Below are positions 1-9,172 of a DNA stretch of 64,000 nt, one piece after another. Below the pieces are notes generated by a model. The model saw only the letters and a list, made by a program, of their open reading frames with translations. It was not told the origin of the DNA and made no database searches. The DNA comes from Bacteroidetes bacterium 41-46 (lineage in GTDB: Bacteria > Bacteroidota > Bacteroidia > Bacteroidales > UBA932). Position 1 is the first letter of the stretch. The number at the start of each line of letters is the position of its first letter. The DNA lies in contig MKTA01000015.1 of assembly GCA_001897515.1 (NCBI GenBank), positions 416,923 to 480,922 on the forward strand, read 5' to 3'. Both the position numbers and the translations under genes were made by a program.

Positions 1-2
1 TG

Positions 3-1655
3 ACTATTAGAAAGGAGAGATTCATTGAAGAGGTACGCTGCCCTCTTTGTAATGGGACAAGATTAAAAGAAGAGTCTCTCTCATTCAAAATTGACGGGTT
101 GAATATCAGCGAAGTATCCGATATGGATATTGAGCAACTAAATAAATGGCTGGAGAAACTTAGTGAGAAGCTGACAGGAAGACAGAAGATAATCGCAAGA
201 GACATTTTGAAGGAGCTCTCTGAACGGTCTCAGTTTCTGCTTGATGTCGGGCTTAACTATCTTTCGCTTTCTAGGTCCACCAGAAGTCTTAGCGGAGGAG
301 AGAGCCAGAGAATCAGACTTGCAACACAGATAGGCTCAAAGCTTGTAAATGTGCTCTATATACTTGACGAGCCGAGTATCGGTCTCCATCAGAGAGATAA
401 TGTGAAACTGATAAACTCTTTGAGAAGGCTCAGGGATGAGGGCAACTCAATTATAGTTGTTGAGCATGATGAGGAGATGATGACAAGCTCTGACTGGATA
501 ATTGACCTTGGACCCGGAGCCGGTGAGAAGGGGGGGCGGATGCTTTTTGCAGGAACGCCTGATGAGATAATGAAGATGGATGTTTCAGAGGCGATCTTAA
601 AAAACAGTTTTAGCATTGAATACCTGAAAAGGATAAGGACCATAAGGCCTCCTCAGTTCAGAAGAGTGGGCAATGGTCTCTCTCTTGAGCTTAAAGGGGC
701 AACAGGCAATAATTTAAAGAGCGTTGACATCAAGATACCCCTGGGGTGTTTTATCGGGATAAGTGGTGTAAGCGGAAGCGGAAAATCATCGCTTATAAAC
801 GAGACCCTTATGCCAATATTAAGTAACCATTTTTACAGGTCTCTTTATACACCCCTTCCATACAGCTCAATTGAGGGGATTGACAACATAGACAAAATGG
901 TAGAGATAGACCAGGCCCCAATAGGCAGATCGCCAAGAAGCAATCCGGCTACTTATACAAATGTCTTCTCTGACATAAGAAAACTATTTGCTGAGACACC
1001 TGATGCAAAAATCCGGGGTTTTAAACCGGGCAGATTTTCATTTAATGTTAAAGGGGGAAGATGTGAGGAGTGCAAGGGGGCGGGGCTCCAGACCATTGAG
1101 ATGAACTTTCTTCCCGCGGTATATGTTCACTGTAAGAGTTGCAACGGAAAAAGATATACTCAAGACACTCTTGCAGTAAAATACAGAGGGAAATCAATTA
1201 GTGACATTCTGGGAATGACAGTGAGTCAGGCAGTGGAGTTTTTTGAACATATGCCGTCAATTGTGCAGAGAATTAAAGCGATGGATGATGTCGGACTTGG
1301 ATATGTAACATTGGGACAGTCTGCAACAACTCTGTCAGGAGGGGAGAGCCAGAGGGTAAAACTGGCTGCAGAGCTTGCCAAAAAGGCAACAGGCAACACC
1401 CTCTACATACTTGATGAACCTACGACTGGTCTTCATTTTGAAGATATAAGAGTTTTACTTGGTGTGCTGCAGAAACTGGCAGACCAGGGAAACACTGTAA
1501 TTGTGATTGAGCACAACCTGGATGTGCTAAGATCCGTTGACTATATATTTGATATGGGCCCTGAGGGAGGTGCAGCAGGTGGCCGCATTGTTGCATGTGG
1601 AACCCCTGAGCAGCTGAAAAATAACAGTGAGTCAGTAACCGGTCGCTACCTTTAG
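3..1655 (+). CDS. uvrA: Excinuclease ABC subunit A, 3' part (5' end outside window)
   Basis: UvrA is the damage-recognising ATPase of nucleotide excision repair, working with UvrB and UvrC in the cytoplasm. The frame is open to the first base of the window, so this is the C-terminal 550 or so residues of a protein usually about 940 long; the TTG at 99 is not the real start. Visible parts in order are a CPLCNGTRL half zinc finger, the first ABC signature LSGGESQRIRLA with Walker B LYILDEPSIGLHQ, the second Walker A GVSGSGKSSL, the C-terminal zinc finger (GGRCEECKGAG and CKSCNGKRY), and the second signature LSGGESQRVKLA with ILDEPTTGLH. All motifs expected for this half are intact. The next gene begins 18 bases downstream, so the two are probably co-transcribed. 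Some Bacteroidota carry two UvrA copies; which one this is cannot be told from the fragment. Confidence 0.97.
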   Translation, partial: TIRKERFIEEVRCPLCNGTRLKEESLSFKIDGLNISEVSDMDIEQLNKWLEKLSEKLTGRQKIIARDILKELSERSQFLLDVGLNYLSLSRSTRSLSGGESQRIRLATQIGSKLVNVLYILDEPSIGLHQRDNVKLINSLRRLRDEGNSIIVVEHDEEMMTSSDWIIDLGPGAGEKGGRMLFAGTPDEIMKMDVSEAILKNSFSIEYLKRIRTIRPPQFRRVGNGLSLELKGATGNNLKSVDIKIPLGCFIGISGVSGSGKSSLINETLMPILSNHFYRSLYTPLPYSSIEGIDNIDKMVEIDQAPIGRSPRSNPATYTNVFSDIRKLFAETPDAKIRGFKPGRFSFNVKGGRCEECKGAGLQTIEMNFLPAVYVHCKSCNGKRYTQDTLAVKYRGKSISDILGMTVSQAVEFFEHMPSIVQRIKAMDDVGLGYVTLGQSATTLSGGESQRVKLAAELAKKATGNTLYILDEPTTGLHFEDIRVLLGVLQKLADQGNTVIVIEHNLDVLRSVDYIFDMGPEGGAAGGRIVACGTPEQLKNNSESVTGRYL

Positions 1656-1673
1656 ACCAAAAAAAGAGAAATT

Positions 1674-3374
1674 ATGCCAACAGTTAAAGTCTATTGTGAA
1701 AATCTTCAATCAATTTTTGATTGCGAACCGGGTACAAGCCTGAGTCAACTCCTTTCTGCCACAGGTTATGTGCCGGAGCACCCGGTTCTTGCGGCAATTG
1801 TTGATAATCAGCTTAAGGAGTTAAGCTTCCAGATATATGTAGAGCATAACATTCAGTTTATTGACTACACCCATCCGGATGGACAGCGCACATACAGCCG
1901 CTCGCTTAACTTTATTGTGCAGAAGGCTGTAGCAGATCTTTATCCTCAGTATTCGCTTGCTATAGACTATAATCTGCAGAATGGAATGTATGCGGAGATC
2001 CGGGACCTTCAGAGAGATGAAGATGGCACTCCAAAGGAGATACCACTAAGCGAAAAGGAGATAGAGGAGCTTAAGGCAAAAGTTCAGGATATAATTGATA
2101 CGGACCTCCCTTTTACCCGACATAAAATCAAGACTGAGGAGGCTGTTAAGATGTTCAGGAAGACAAACAGGCCGGAGAAGGCACTTCTCCATGAATTAAG
2201 AGGTAAGTTTTTCACAACAGTCTATTTTCTTGATGGATATCCAGATCACTATTACGGCCCGCTGGTTCAATCCACCGGAGCAATAGAGGCCTGGGATCTT
2301 GAGTTTTTCAGCAGAGGCTTCCTGATAAGAACCCCGCCCACCAGCAATCCATCCAAAATTATTAAATCCCCATATCAGTATAAACTGTTTGATGTATTCA
2401 AAGAGTATTCGGACTGGTGCAGTATCCTTGGTGTAAGTGGGGTTGGAACTCTGAATAATGCAGTAAAGGCAGGGAAGGCAAGAGAGCTTATTCAAATCTC
2501 AGAGGGACTCCACGAGAGAAAGTATGCAGCTATTGCAGATGAGATATTCAAAAAAAGAGAGAAGGTAAAACTCGTCCTTATTGCAGGTCCGTCAAGCAGC
2601 GGTAAGACTACTACATCCAAAAGAGTAGCGCTTCAAGCTAAGGTGCTGGGTATGAATCCTGTAATAATTGAGATGGATAATTATTTTGTTGACAGGGATA
2701 AGACTCCCAGAGACAGCGAAGGAAATTTTGATTTTGAATCTTTGGGAGCAATGGATACAGAATTTCTTAATGAACAGCTTATTGATCTTTTTGACGGTAA
2801 GACTATTGACCTTCCAAAATTTGACTTTGCTGAGGGGAAGAGGTTCTTTCCCGGAGAGAGGCTCACGCTGGGAGAGAAAGATATCCTCATTATGGAGGGA
2901 ATTCACGGGCTAAATCCGGCCCTCACAAGCCATATACCTAATGAGAGAATATTCAGAATCTATGCAAGTGCCCTGACATCGCTCTCGTTAGATGAAAATA
3001 ACAGCATCTCTACCTCAGACAGTCGCCTCATCAGAAGGATGGTAAGGGACAATCAGTTCAGAGGCACTAAACCAGAGGATACGATATTAAGATGGCCAAG
3101 TGTAAGGAGAGGCGAGGTTAACAACATATTCCCCTTCCAGGAGAATGCCGATATAATGTTTAACTCTGCGCTAATATATGAACTGCCACTACTCAAATAT
3201 TACGCTGAACCCCTTCTAAGAAGAATCCCTGCAAATTCACCGGCATCAACGGAGAGCATAAGACTTTTAAAATTCCTCTCTTACATTGTTGAGCTTCAGC
3301 CCTCTGAAATTGCAAACATCCCTCCAACTTCTGTAATGAAAGAATTTATTGGGGGCAGCAGCTTTCTCTATTAG
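1674..3374 (+). CDS. TGS-domain nucleoside (uridine) kinase family protein
   Basis: 566 residues. The N-terminal part (about 1-70) looks like a TGS/ubiquitin-like domain, followed by a region resembling the threonyl-tRNA synthetase second additional domain (HKIKTEEA near residue 155). The C-terminal 280 residues are a phosphoribulokinase/uridine kinase P-loop domain with Walker A GPSSSGKTTT at about residue 304, the substrate-side DNYFVDRDKTPRD, and the lid-region motif SDSRLIRRMVRDNQFRGT. This three-part architecture is a known Bacteroidota and Firmicutes family annotated as nucleoside kinase; the precise substrate is unproven. The gene follows uvrA after 18 bases and converges with the EnvC-like gene two bases beyond its stop. 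Nothing looks broken. Confidence 0.9.
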   Translation: MPTVKVYCENLQSIFDCEPGTSLSQLLSATGYVPEHPVLAAIVDNQLKELSFQIYVEHNIQFIDYTHPDGQRTYSRSLNFIVQKAVADLYPQYSLAIDYNLQNGMYAEIRDLQRDEDGTPKEIPLSEKEIEELKAKVQDIIDTDLPFTRHKIKTEEAVKMFRKTNRPEKALLHELRGKFFTTVYFLDGYPDHYYGPLVQSTGAIEAWDLEFFSRGFLIRTPPTSNPSKIIKSPYQYKLFDVFKEYSDWCSILGVSGVGTLNNAVKAGKARELIQISEGLHERKYAAIADEIFKKREKVKLVLIAGPSSSGKTTTSKRVALQAKVLGMNPVIIEMDNYFVDRDKTPRDSEGNFDFESLGAMDTEFLNEQLIDLFDGKTIDLPKFDFAEGKRFFPGERLTLGEKDILIMEGIHGLNPALTSHIPNERIFRIYASALTSLSLDENNSISTSDSRLIRRMVRDNQFRGTKPEDTILRWPSVRRGEVNNIFPFQENADIMFNSALIYELPLLKYYAEPLLRRIPANSPASTESIRLLKFLSYIVELQPSEIANIPPTSVMKEFIGGSSFLY

Positions 3375-3376
3375 GG

Positions 3377-4564
3377 CTATTTGCTTATCCAGTGCTCCGG
3401 GTTCTGTTTCTCAGTACCCTTCCATAACTGGAAGTGGATTACTGAGCCGTTCTCATCAGCAGCGGCTAAAATGCCAAGGCTTTGGCCTGTCTTTACTTTG
3501 TCTCCGGATTTGACACTTACCTTATCCAGTTTGCAGTAGAATGTATAGAAGCTGCCATGCTGAACCAGAACACACTGATTATAACCTGGCATGACAAGAA
3601 TCTGCTTTACTACTCCGTCAAACACACAGAATACCTCTGCACTTTTATCAGTTGCAATATTGACTCCGTTGTTGAATGGAAGTTTAACATTTTTAAATAC
3701 CGGGTGATTATGCTGTCCAAACTCCTCTACAACTGCACCTCTTCTTACAGGCCAAGGAAGTTTCCCCCGATTAAGTTCAAAATTATCTGAAAGTTTTCTG
3801 TCGGCTGCACTCTCCTTAAAATCCGGTCTCTCCTTTGCTTTCATTGCCTCAGCCAGAATTCTCTCAATCTCTCTGTTCAGCCTCTCTACCTCTTTCCGCT
3901 TGGCCTCCAGCTGGGTTCGGAACTGTTTCTCCTGTCGGGATAGCTGATTAATAGTTTGTCTCGCACCCCTTTCGTCTGTCTGCAGTTTTTTATACTCATC
4001 ATTCCTCTGTTGCTGACTCTTTACAGATCTCTCCTTCATCTTCTCCAGTGTCTCAACCCTCTTTGAAATCTCATCTGATGTGGATTTGATCCTGGCAGCC
4101 CTGTTCTGCATGGATTTATTAAAATCCTTAAAATAGACCCATCTTCTGTAGCCCTGGTCTATGTTATCACTGGCAAGAACGTACATTAGCCAGGATGCCT
4201 GATTCCTTTTTTTGTATGCTTCGTAAACTAGGTGAGAGTACTCGCTCTTAAGAGTTGAAAGATCACGGTTGAGACGGTTTATCTCACTCTCGTTTTTTGT
4301 CATCTCACTGTTTATCTCCTTTATCTCGCTTTCAATCTGCGCAAGCAGCCTCTTTCTGTTGGTAATCTTTCTGCGAATGAAGTTCAGCTCTTTAGTGTTG
4401 TCAGCCTGTCTCTTTTTGGTGGACGCAAGCTGACTGTCCAAAAAAGCAATTTCCTCCTCAATCTCTCTCTTTCTCCTCTCCTGTTCTTCAACATTCTGTG
4501 AGAATAGTGCCACGGGAGAGAGGACAAACAGTAACAACAGTATGACTCTTACTACTACTTTCAT
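3377..4564 (-). CDS. EnvC-like murein hydrolase activator, coiled coil plus degenerate LytM/M23 domain
   Basis: 395 residues with an N-terminal signal peptide (VILLLLFVLSPVALFSQ), a long charged coiled coil (about residues 25-250), and a C-terminal LytM/M23 domain (about 275-395). The family acts in the periplasm and activates cell-wall amidases at division. The zinc-binding residues of true M23 endopeptidases are largely missing: the usual HxGxD stretch reads FNNGVNIAT, the usual YxHL reads FYCKL, and only one His of the HxH motif remains (VIHFQLW). That pattern fits an EnvC/NlpD-type activator rather than an enzyme. The start overlaps the stop of the upstream TPR gene by four bases (ATGA), so translation is probably coupled. 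Confidence 0.88.
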   Translation of the reverse strand: MKVVVRVILLLLFVLSPVALFSQNVEEQERRKREIEEEIAFLDSQLASTKKRQADNTKELNFIRRKITNRKRLLAQIESEIKEINSEMTKNESEINRLNRDLSTLKSEYSHLVYEAYKKRNQASWLMYVLASDNIDQGYRRWVYFKDFNKSMQNRAARIKSTSDEISKRVETLEKMKERSVKSQQQRNDEYKKLQTDERGARQTINQLSRQEKQFRTQLEAKRKEVERLNREIERILAEAMKAKERPDFKESAADRKLSDNFELNRGKLPWPVRRGAVVEEFGQHNHPVFKNVKLPFNNGVNIATDKSAEVFCVFDGVVKQILVMPGYNQCVLVQHGSFYTFYCKLDKVSVKSGDKVKTGQSLGILAAADENGSVIHFQLWKGTEKQNPEHWISK

Positions 4565-6264
4565 CTTCTGCCGGATTTTATCTCCTCAACCTTAGAGGCT
4601 ATACCTAGGGAGGGGTCCAGTTTATCCGCCTGAATCCAGTACATAAAAGCAAGATCTCTCTCGCCAAGGGAATACAATACCTCTGCGTAGTGGTCAATAA
4701 TATCGGCATTCTCATTCCCTCCAAATACCATTGCCTGCTTCAGAACTGTTTTTGCCTCTGCATTTCTCCCAAGTTTATGAAGTATCCACGCATATGTATC
4801 AAGATATGTTGAATTCTCAGGCTCCAGCTCAATTGTTCTTTTGCTCATCTGAAGAGCTCTTTTAAGCTGTTTGCCCTCTTCACTAAGGTAGTAGGCATAG
4901 TTGTTTAGTGCAGGGGCATGGTTTGGTTCAAGCTTTATTGTCTTTTTATAGTATTTGTAAGACTCTTTTTTATTTCCGGCCATGTAGTAGGTATCCCCGA
5001 GGATTGATAAAATCCTTACGGTAGAAGCGCTATCCCCTTTCGCAACCGGCAGTATGCTCAGGAAGGTTTTAATTGCCGGTTCCACTCTGTTTAGCTGAAG
5101 CTCTCCAATCCCCTTCAGTTGCATGAAATCAATGTCTTTCGGATAACTCAACAGGGCAGATTCACTGACTGTTATAAGATCTTCCCACCTCTCCATATAA
5201 TATAGAAGCGAAAGATATTGATGAACAGGAGCCCTCTCAGAGGGATACAGGTCAACATTGTTTTTAAGAACCTCAAGCCCTTTTTCTGCCCTGCCGGTCT
5301 GGACAAGAAATACTGCAAAGTTATAGGAAACTGCGCTGTCAGCAGGGTGAGCATCGTAGAGGTTGGTCATGAGAGTGTCAACCTGAGGGAAAAAGGTCTG
5401 AACAAACTTCTGGTTTGAGACAATCTCATTCATGTATTCAGATTTCATCCTGGGATTAACATCTGTATTGGACATAAATGGGAACATATGTTTGAAGTAC
5501 ATATCAAATTGTCCTCTTATTCTGTAGCTCTCTGCCAGCCCAAATGTTGCAGGAATATAGCTTGGATCAAGAGCCAGAGCTGTTGCATAATTATTTAGAG
5601 CAAGCGAATCCCTCTTTACAGATGCATAGTAATCACCTAAAAGTGTAGCGGTTCTTGGTGTGGGAGTGGAGTTGCTGAACTCCTCCAGCATAGCTATGGC
5701 ACTCTCGGTTTTCCCCTGTGTAGCCATTATGTTGTATTTGGTAAGAACTGTGGCCTCATTTACCCCGCTCCTCTTCTCAATATCCTGCAGAGCAGCCAGT
5801 GCTTTGTCATAATCTCCGCTCCTTGAATAGAGCTCAATAAGTTCAATAAACAGAGATATTTTTGCAGGGTGTCTTGCCAATATTTTTTCATAGCTCTCTT
5901 TGGCTCTCTCCATATTTCCCATAGCGGAGTGAATACGAGCAAGCTGGATGCTGTACCAGTAGTTTGATGTATCAGCGTCTGCAGCCTTTTGGGTAAACTG
6001 CAGGGCCCTCTCAAGATTGCCGGACTTCAGGTTAATATCTGCAAGATAATAGAAGGCAGCATCCATATCCGGAAACTTTGATGAAAGCTCTGTAAACACC
6101 CTCTCTGCCCCCTTTACATTTCCAAGATTGAGCATCCTCAAACCCTCAATAAACATGAAGTTCCTTTCTCTGTTGTCTCTTTTTGCCTCTATAGTCCCAA
6201 AGGATAGCAGCGATGCCAGAAAAAGCAAACCTGCAACAGTATATTTTAAAACAATGCTTTTCAA
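4561..6264 (-). CDS. Tetratricopeptide-repeat protein, exported
   Basis: 567 residues with a signal peptide (KYTVAGLLFLASLLSFGTIEA). Nearly the whole protein is tandem TPR units, for example AFYYLADINLKSGNLERALQ, WYSIQLARIHSAMGNMERAK, ALNNYAYYLSEEGKQLKRAL and YLDTYAWILHKLGRNAEAK. TPR arrays are protein-binding scaffolds; the partner here is unknown. It is the first gene of a two-gene operon with the EnvC-like protein. In many Bacteroidota a similar TPR protein lies between dut and an M23 protein; here dut is about 4 kb away in another operon, so that conserved neighbourhood is split. The function is inferred only as envelope-associated. Confidence 0.88.
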   Translation of the reverse strand: MKSIVLKYTVAGLLFLASLLSFGTIEAKRDNRERNFMFIEGLRMLNLGNVKGAERVFTELSSKFPDMDAAFYYLADINLKSGNLERALQFTQKAADADTSNYWYSIQLARIHSAMGNMERAKESYEKILARHPAKISLFIELIELYSRSGDYDKALAALQDIEKRSGVNEATVLTKYNIMATQGKTESAIAMLEEFSNSTPTPRTATLLGDYYASVKRDSLALNNYATALALDPSYIPATFGLAESYRIRGQFDMYFKHMFPFMSNTDVNPRMKSEYMNEIVSNQKFVQTFFPQVDTLMTNLYDAHPADSAVSYNFAVFLVQTGRAEKGLEVLKNNVDLYPSERAPVHQYLSLLYYMERWEDLITVSESALLSYPKDIDFMQLKGIGELQLNRVEPAIKTFLSILPVAKGDSASTVRILSILGDTYYMAGNKKESYKYYKKTIKLEPNHAPALNNYAYYLSEEGKQLKRALQMSKRTIELEPENSTYLDTYAWILHKLGRNAEAKTVLKQAMVFGGNENADIIDHYAEVLYSLGERDLAFMYWIQADKLDPSLGIASKVEEIKSGRR

Positions 6265-6395
6265 GATAAAATGTCTTTAGTATGGTTAGACTCACAAAAT
6301 TAATCAAATAATTTCTTTACAAATATCAATCCAATATTCAATTCTCATTGCAAATGCAACAAAAAGCCTATAAATTGCATCTATTAATAACAGCA

Positions 6396-6962
6396 ATGGG
6401 AATCCGAAAAAGAGAATATTCCACACAGCAGGAGATCATAGAGGGCTGCATAAAGCGGGAACCAACTGCTCAGCGGAAACTCTACGAAATATACGCTCCC
6501 AGGATGCTCACCCTGGCAACCCGTTATTCGGGAGACAGAGAGAGGGCCAAAGATGTATTGCACGACGGATTCATTACGCTCTTTAATAAAATTGAGAGTT
6601 ATGGAGGTTTTGGCTCTTTTGAGGGGTGGATGAGAAGGATTTTTGTAAACACGGCACTTATGTCACTTAGAAAGGCCGACGTGTTGAGAAACAGTGAGCA
6701 GATTGATTATGCCTCAGGTGAGATGAGCGATGCCCCTGATGCTGTTGAGAGCATAAGTTCAAAGGAGCTGATGGAACTTATAGCCTCGATGCCGGATGGC
6801 TTCAGATTGGTGTTTAATATGTATGCAATTGAGGGGTATAGCCATCAGGAGATTGCAAAAGAGTTGAATATAAGTGAAGGAAGCTCCCGCTCTCAGCTAA
6901 GCAGAGCAAGAGCCTGGCTTCAGGAAAGAATAAGGAGACAGAATGAAGGAGAGAGATTTTGA
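6396..6962 (+). CDS. ECF-type RNA polymerase sigma factor
   Basis: A sigma-70 family protein of the extracytoplasmic-function type. Region 2 is seen in LYEIYAPRMLTLATRYSGDRERAKDVLHDGFITLF and the following WMRRIFVNTA; region 4 in IASMPDGFRLVFNMYAIEGYSHQEIAKELNISEGSSRSQLSRAR, which is the helix-turn-helix binding the -35 region. I prefer the ATG at 6396 (MGIRKREYS) over the frame's first ATG at 6348, because the extra 16 residues are not typical of the family. It overlaps the next gene by 20 bases. That gene encodes a membrane protein with the placing and N-terminus of an anti-sigma factor, so the sigma factor is probably held by it. Confidence 0.93.
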   Translation: MGIRKREYSTQQEIIEGCIKREPTAQRKLYEIYAPRMLTLATRYSGDRERAKDVLHDGFITLFNKIESYGGFGSFEGWMRRIFVNTALMSLRKADVLRNSEQIDYASGEMSDAPDAVESISSKELMELIASMPDGFRLVFNMYAIEGYSHQEIAKELNISEGSSRSQLSRARAWLQERIRRQNEGERF

Positions 6963-8106
6963 CAACCGTTTAAAACAGAGGATGGAGAGTTACGGGGAGA
7001 CACCGGATCCATCCATCTGGCTCTCAATAGAGAGCAAGATTGTTGTGCCCGCTAAAGGGGGCAGGGTTGTTTTTGTTAAAGGGTTTAGGGTGGTTGCTGC
7101 AGTTGCCGCGGCGGTCTTATTATTTTATATAGCAGGAAGAGAATTTTTTATTCAGGAGAGAGAATCCCCGCTGGTGGAGGTATTAAAAATAGAGGAGAGC
7201 CCGACAGAGATTAATGTTGACCGGCAGATTCCGGAGAGGGGAGAGGTTCCGAAAATTTTACCTGCCCCCACAGTGGCTGTTGCCAGCGTTGAGAGAGAGC
7301 CTCAAATTAAGACAGATGAGACTTTAACTGATAAAAAGACAGAACCTGAAACCGGACAACCGGAAACAAAACAAACTGCAACAAGGCAACCTGAAACGAG
7401 ACAATTAAACAGAGAGTTTACCAAGGATTTTTCGGGTGATTTTCCAATAGAATTGCAGATTAAAAAGAGAAGAGGGAGACCTTCACTGGCATTTTCCACC
7501 ACACTTGCCCCTTCTGTCGGGACTAACGAAAGAGTTTTGCATACATTTGCTCAGTCTGACTTTAAAGAGCTCTCATCATCTCTTGACAGAGAACAAAACC
7601 AGCCAGAGACAGTTTATGATACCAGGTACCTCCCTTCAGTATCTGTTGGCCTTCAGGTTATGATTCCTTTGAGCAAAACCTTTTCAGTAGCCACAGGATT
7701 AAGCTATTCAGCATTATACTCAATTACCGACGAGCAGAGATTCAGCGATAAAATCAGAAACGAACAGACTTTGCACTATATTGGCCTTCCGCTTTATCTC
7801 TACGCAAACATATACTCAACAGAGAGATTCTTCCTTTATGGCGGTGCCGGAGCCATGGTTGAAAAGGGTATTGCAGAGAGGATAAAAAGGAGCGGACCGG
7901 TACCTCAGGATTATACAAACAGAGTTGATGGTTTGCAATGGTCTGCCGGTGCGACTATAGGGGCAGAGTATGTCCTTGGCAGAAGAGTGGGACTCTACGC
8001 TGACCCTATGGTTATGTACTATTTTGACTGCAATCAGCCAAAAAGTATAAGAAGCGCACAGCCTTTGCAGTTTAAACTGGAAATAGGTTTGAGATATCGC
8101 TTTTAA
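6943..8106 (+). CDS. Anti-sigma-like membrane protein with C-terminal outer-membrane beta-barrel domain
   Basis: 387 residues. The N-terminus (MKERDFDNRLKQRMESYGETPDPSIW) resembles the short cytoplasmic segment of Bacteroidota anti-sigma-like proteins. One transmembrane helix follows (about 44-65, VVAAVAAAVLLFYIAG), then a Thr/Gln/Pro/Glu-rich linker with repeats of QPET/RQPET around residues 135-152, and a C-terminal half that reads as an outer-membrane beta-barrel (LAFSTTLAPSVGT, VSVGLQVMIPLSKTFSVATGLSYS, ending in FKLEIGLRYRF with a terminal aromatic). The gene starts inside the 3' end of the sigma factor gene, so the two are coupled. One polypeptide seems to join the inner membrane and a barrel domain. 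The anti-sigma role is inferred from position. Confidence 0.8.
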   Translation: MKERDFDNRLKQRMESYGETPDPSIWLSIESKIVVPAKGGRVVFVKGFRVVAAVAAAVLLFYIAGREFFIQERESPLVEVLKIEESPTEINVDRQIPERGEVPKILPAPTVAVASVEREPQIKTDETLTDKKTEPETGQPETKQTATRQPETRQLNREFTKDFSGDFPIELQIKKRRGRPSLAFSTTLAPSVGTNERVLHTFAQSDFKELSSSLDREQNQPETVYDTRYLPSVSVGLQVMIPLSKTFSVATGLSYSALYSITDEQRFSDKIRNEQTLHYIGLPLYLYANIYSTERFFLYGGAGAMVEKGIAERIKRSGPVPQDYTNRVDGLQWSAGATIGAEYVLGRRVGLYADPMVMYYFDCNQPKSIRSAQPLQFKLEIGLRYRF

Positions 8107-8137
8107 TCCTAATTTTGCAGAACATAAATTAGAGGCG

Positions 8138-9172
8138 TTGCAGACTATAGCTGTTGTCATATTGAACTGGAACGGCAAGCACTATCTTGAGCGCTTCCTT
8201 CCCGGTGTGGTTAAATACTCCTCCACTCAGGAGAGTTTCGTGGTTGTTGCCGACAATGGCTCAACAGATGGCTCAACAGATTGGATATCCCACCACTACC
8301 CTGCATTAAGAGTAATTAAATTTGACCGAAACCTTGGTTTTACAGAGGGCTACAACAGAGCTCTTGAAAAGATTGAGGCAGATTTTTTTATTTTGCTGAA
8401 CTCAGATGTTGAGGTAACTCCAGGCTGGCTTGACAGGATGAGAGAGGGATTTGAATTGCACCCAAAGGCAGGGATTGCAATGCCAAAAATTCTCTCTGCC
8501 TTTGAGAGAGACAAATTTGAATATGCCGGGGCTTCAGGAGGGTTTATTGATATTCTTGGATACCCATTCTGCAGAGGAAGGATACTCTCCTGTATAGAGG
8601 TGGACAGGGCTCAGTATAACAGGGACTCTACAATTTTCTGGGCCAGTGGGGCTGCAATGATGATAAAGAGCTCCGTTTACAGAGAGCTGGGGGGACTGGA
8701 TGAAAATTTCTTTGCCCATATGGAGGAGATTGATCTGTGCTGGAGGGCGCAACTGGCAGGTTATGAGATTTGGGCATTTCCGTCATCTGTTGTTTACCAT
8801 GTTGGCGGAGGAACTCTTCCAAATAACTCTCCAAGAAAGCTGATGCTGAATTATAGAAATAACCTCTTTATGCTCTATAAAAATCTTCCGGCTCCAAGAA
8901 GGCAAATTATAATCCTTACAAGAATGCTGCTTGACGGACTCTCCGCACTGGTTTTTCTTGTACAGGGTAAAAGAGGATTTTATAGGGCTGTTTTAGATGC
9001 TCATAAAGAGTTTCGTGCAAACAAACACAAGCTTAAAAAATCCACAAAGAGTCTTAGTTTAAAACCAACCGGAGTTATGAGAGGGTTGATTATTCTCTCA
9101 TTTATATTAAGAGGGGGAAAACCTAGGTTTATTGATATTGCTCCACTAATCCGGGGAAGAAAGATGTCATAG
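8138..9172 (+). CDS. Glycosyltransferase family 2
   Basis: 344 residues. The N-terminal GT-A fold shows [19 protein letters not shown], the nucleotide-sugar segment [14 protein letters not shown], the metal-binding DxD-like NSDVEV, and a later motif [24 protein letters not shown], all typical of rhamnosyltransferase-like GT2 enzymes that extend surface polysaccharides from an NDP-sugar. The start is a TTG at 8138; no ATG lies in frame just upstream, and [13 protein letters not shown] is the expected N-terminus. A direct nine-base duplication at about 8262-8285 encodes GSTDGSTD. It converges with murF and the two 3' ends overlap by six bases. The sugar substrate is not known. Confidence 0.92.
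   Translation: MQTIAVVILNWNGKHYLERFLPGVVKYSSTQESFVVVADNGSTDGSTDWISHHYPALRVIKFDRNLGFTEGYNRALEKIEADFFILLNSDVEVTPGWLDRMREGFELHPKAGIAMPKILSAFERDKFEYAGASGGFIDILGYPFCRGRILSCIEVDRAQYNRDSTIFWASGAAMMIKSSVYRELGGLDENFFAHMEEIDLCWRAQLAGYEIWAFPSSVVYHVGGGTLPNNSPRKLMLNYRNNLFMLYKNLPAPRRQIIILTRMLLDGLSALVFLVQGKRGFYRAVLDAHKEFRANKHKLKKSTKSLSLKPTGVMRGLIILSFILRGGKPRFIDIAPLIRGRKMS

Noticed and set aside
3482..3790. Forward-strand frame of about 100 codons inside the EnvC-like gene
   Set aside because: Antisense to a clear family protein and without any conserved motif.
8262..8287. Direct duplication GGCTCAACAGAT in the glycosyltransferase gene
   Set aside because: It codes for GSTDGSTD in a normal active-site loop and keeps the frame; no sign of phase variation.
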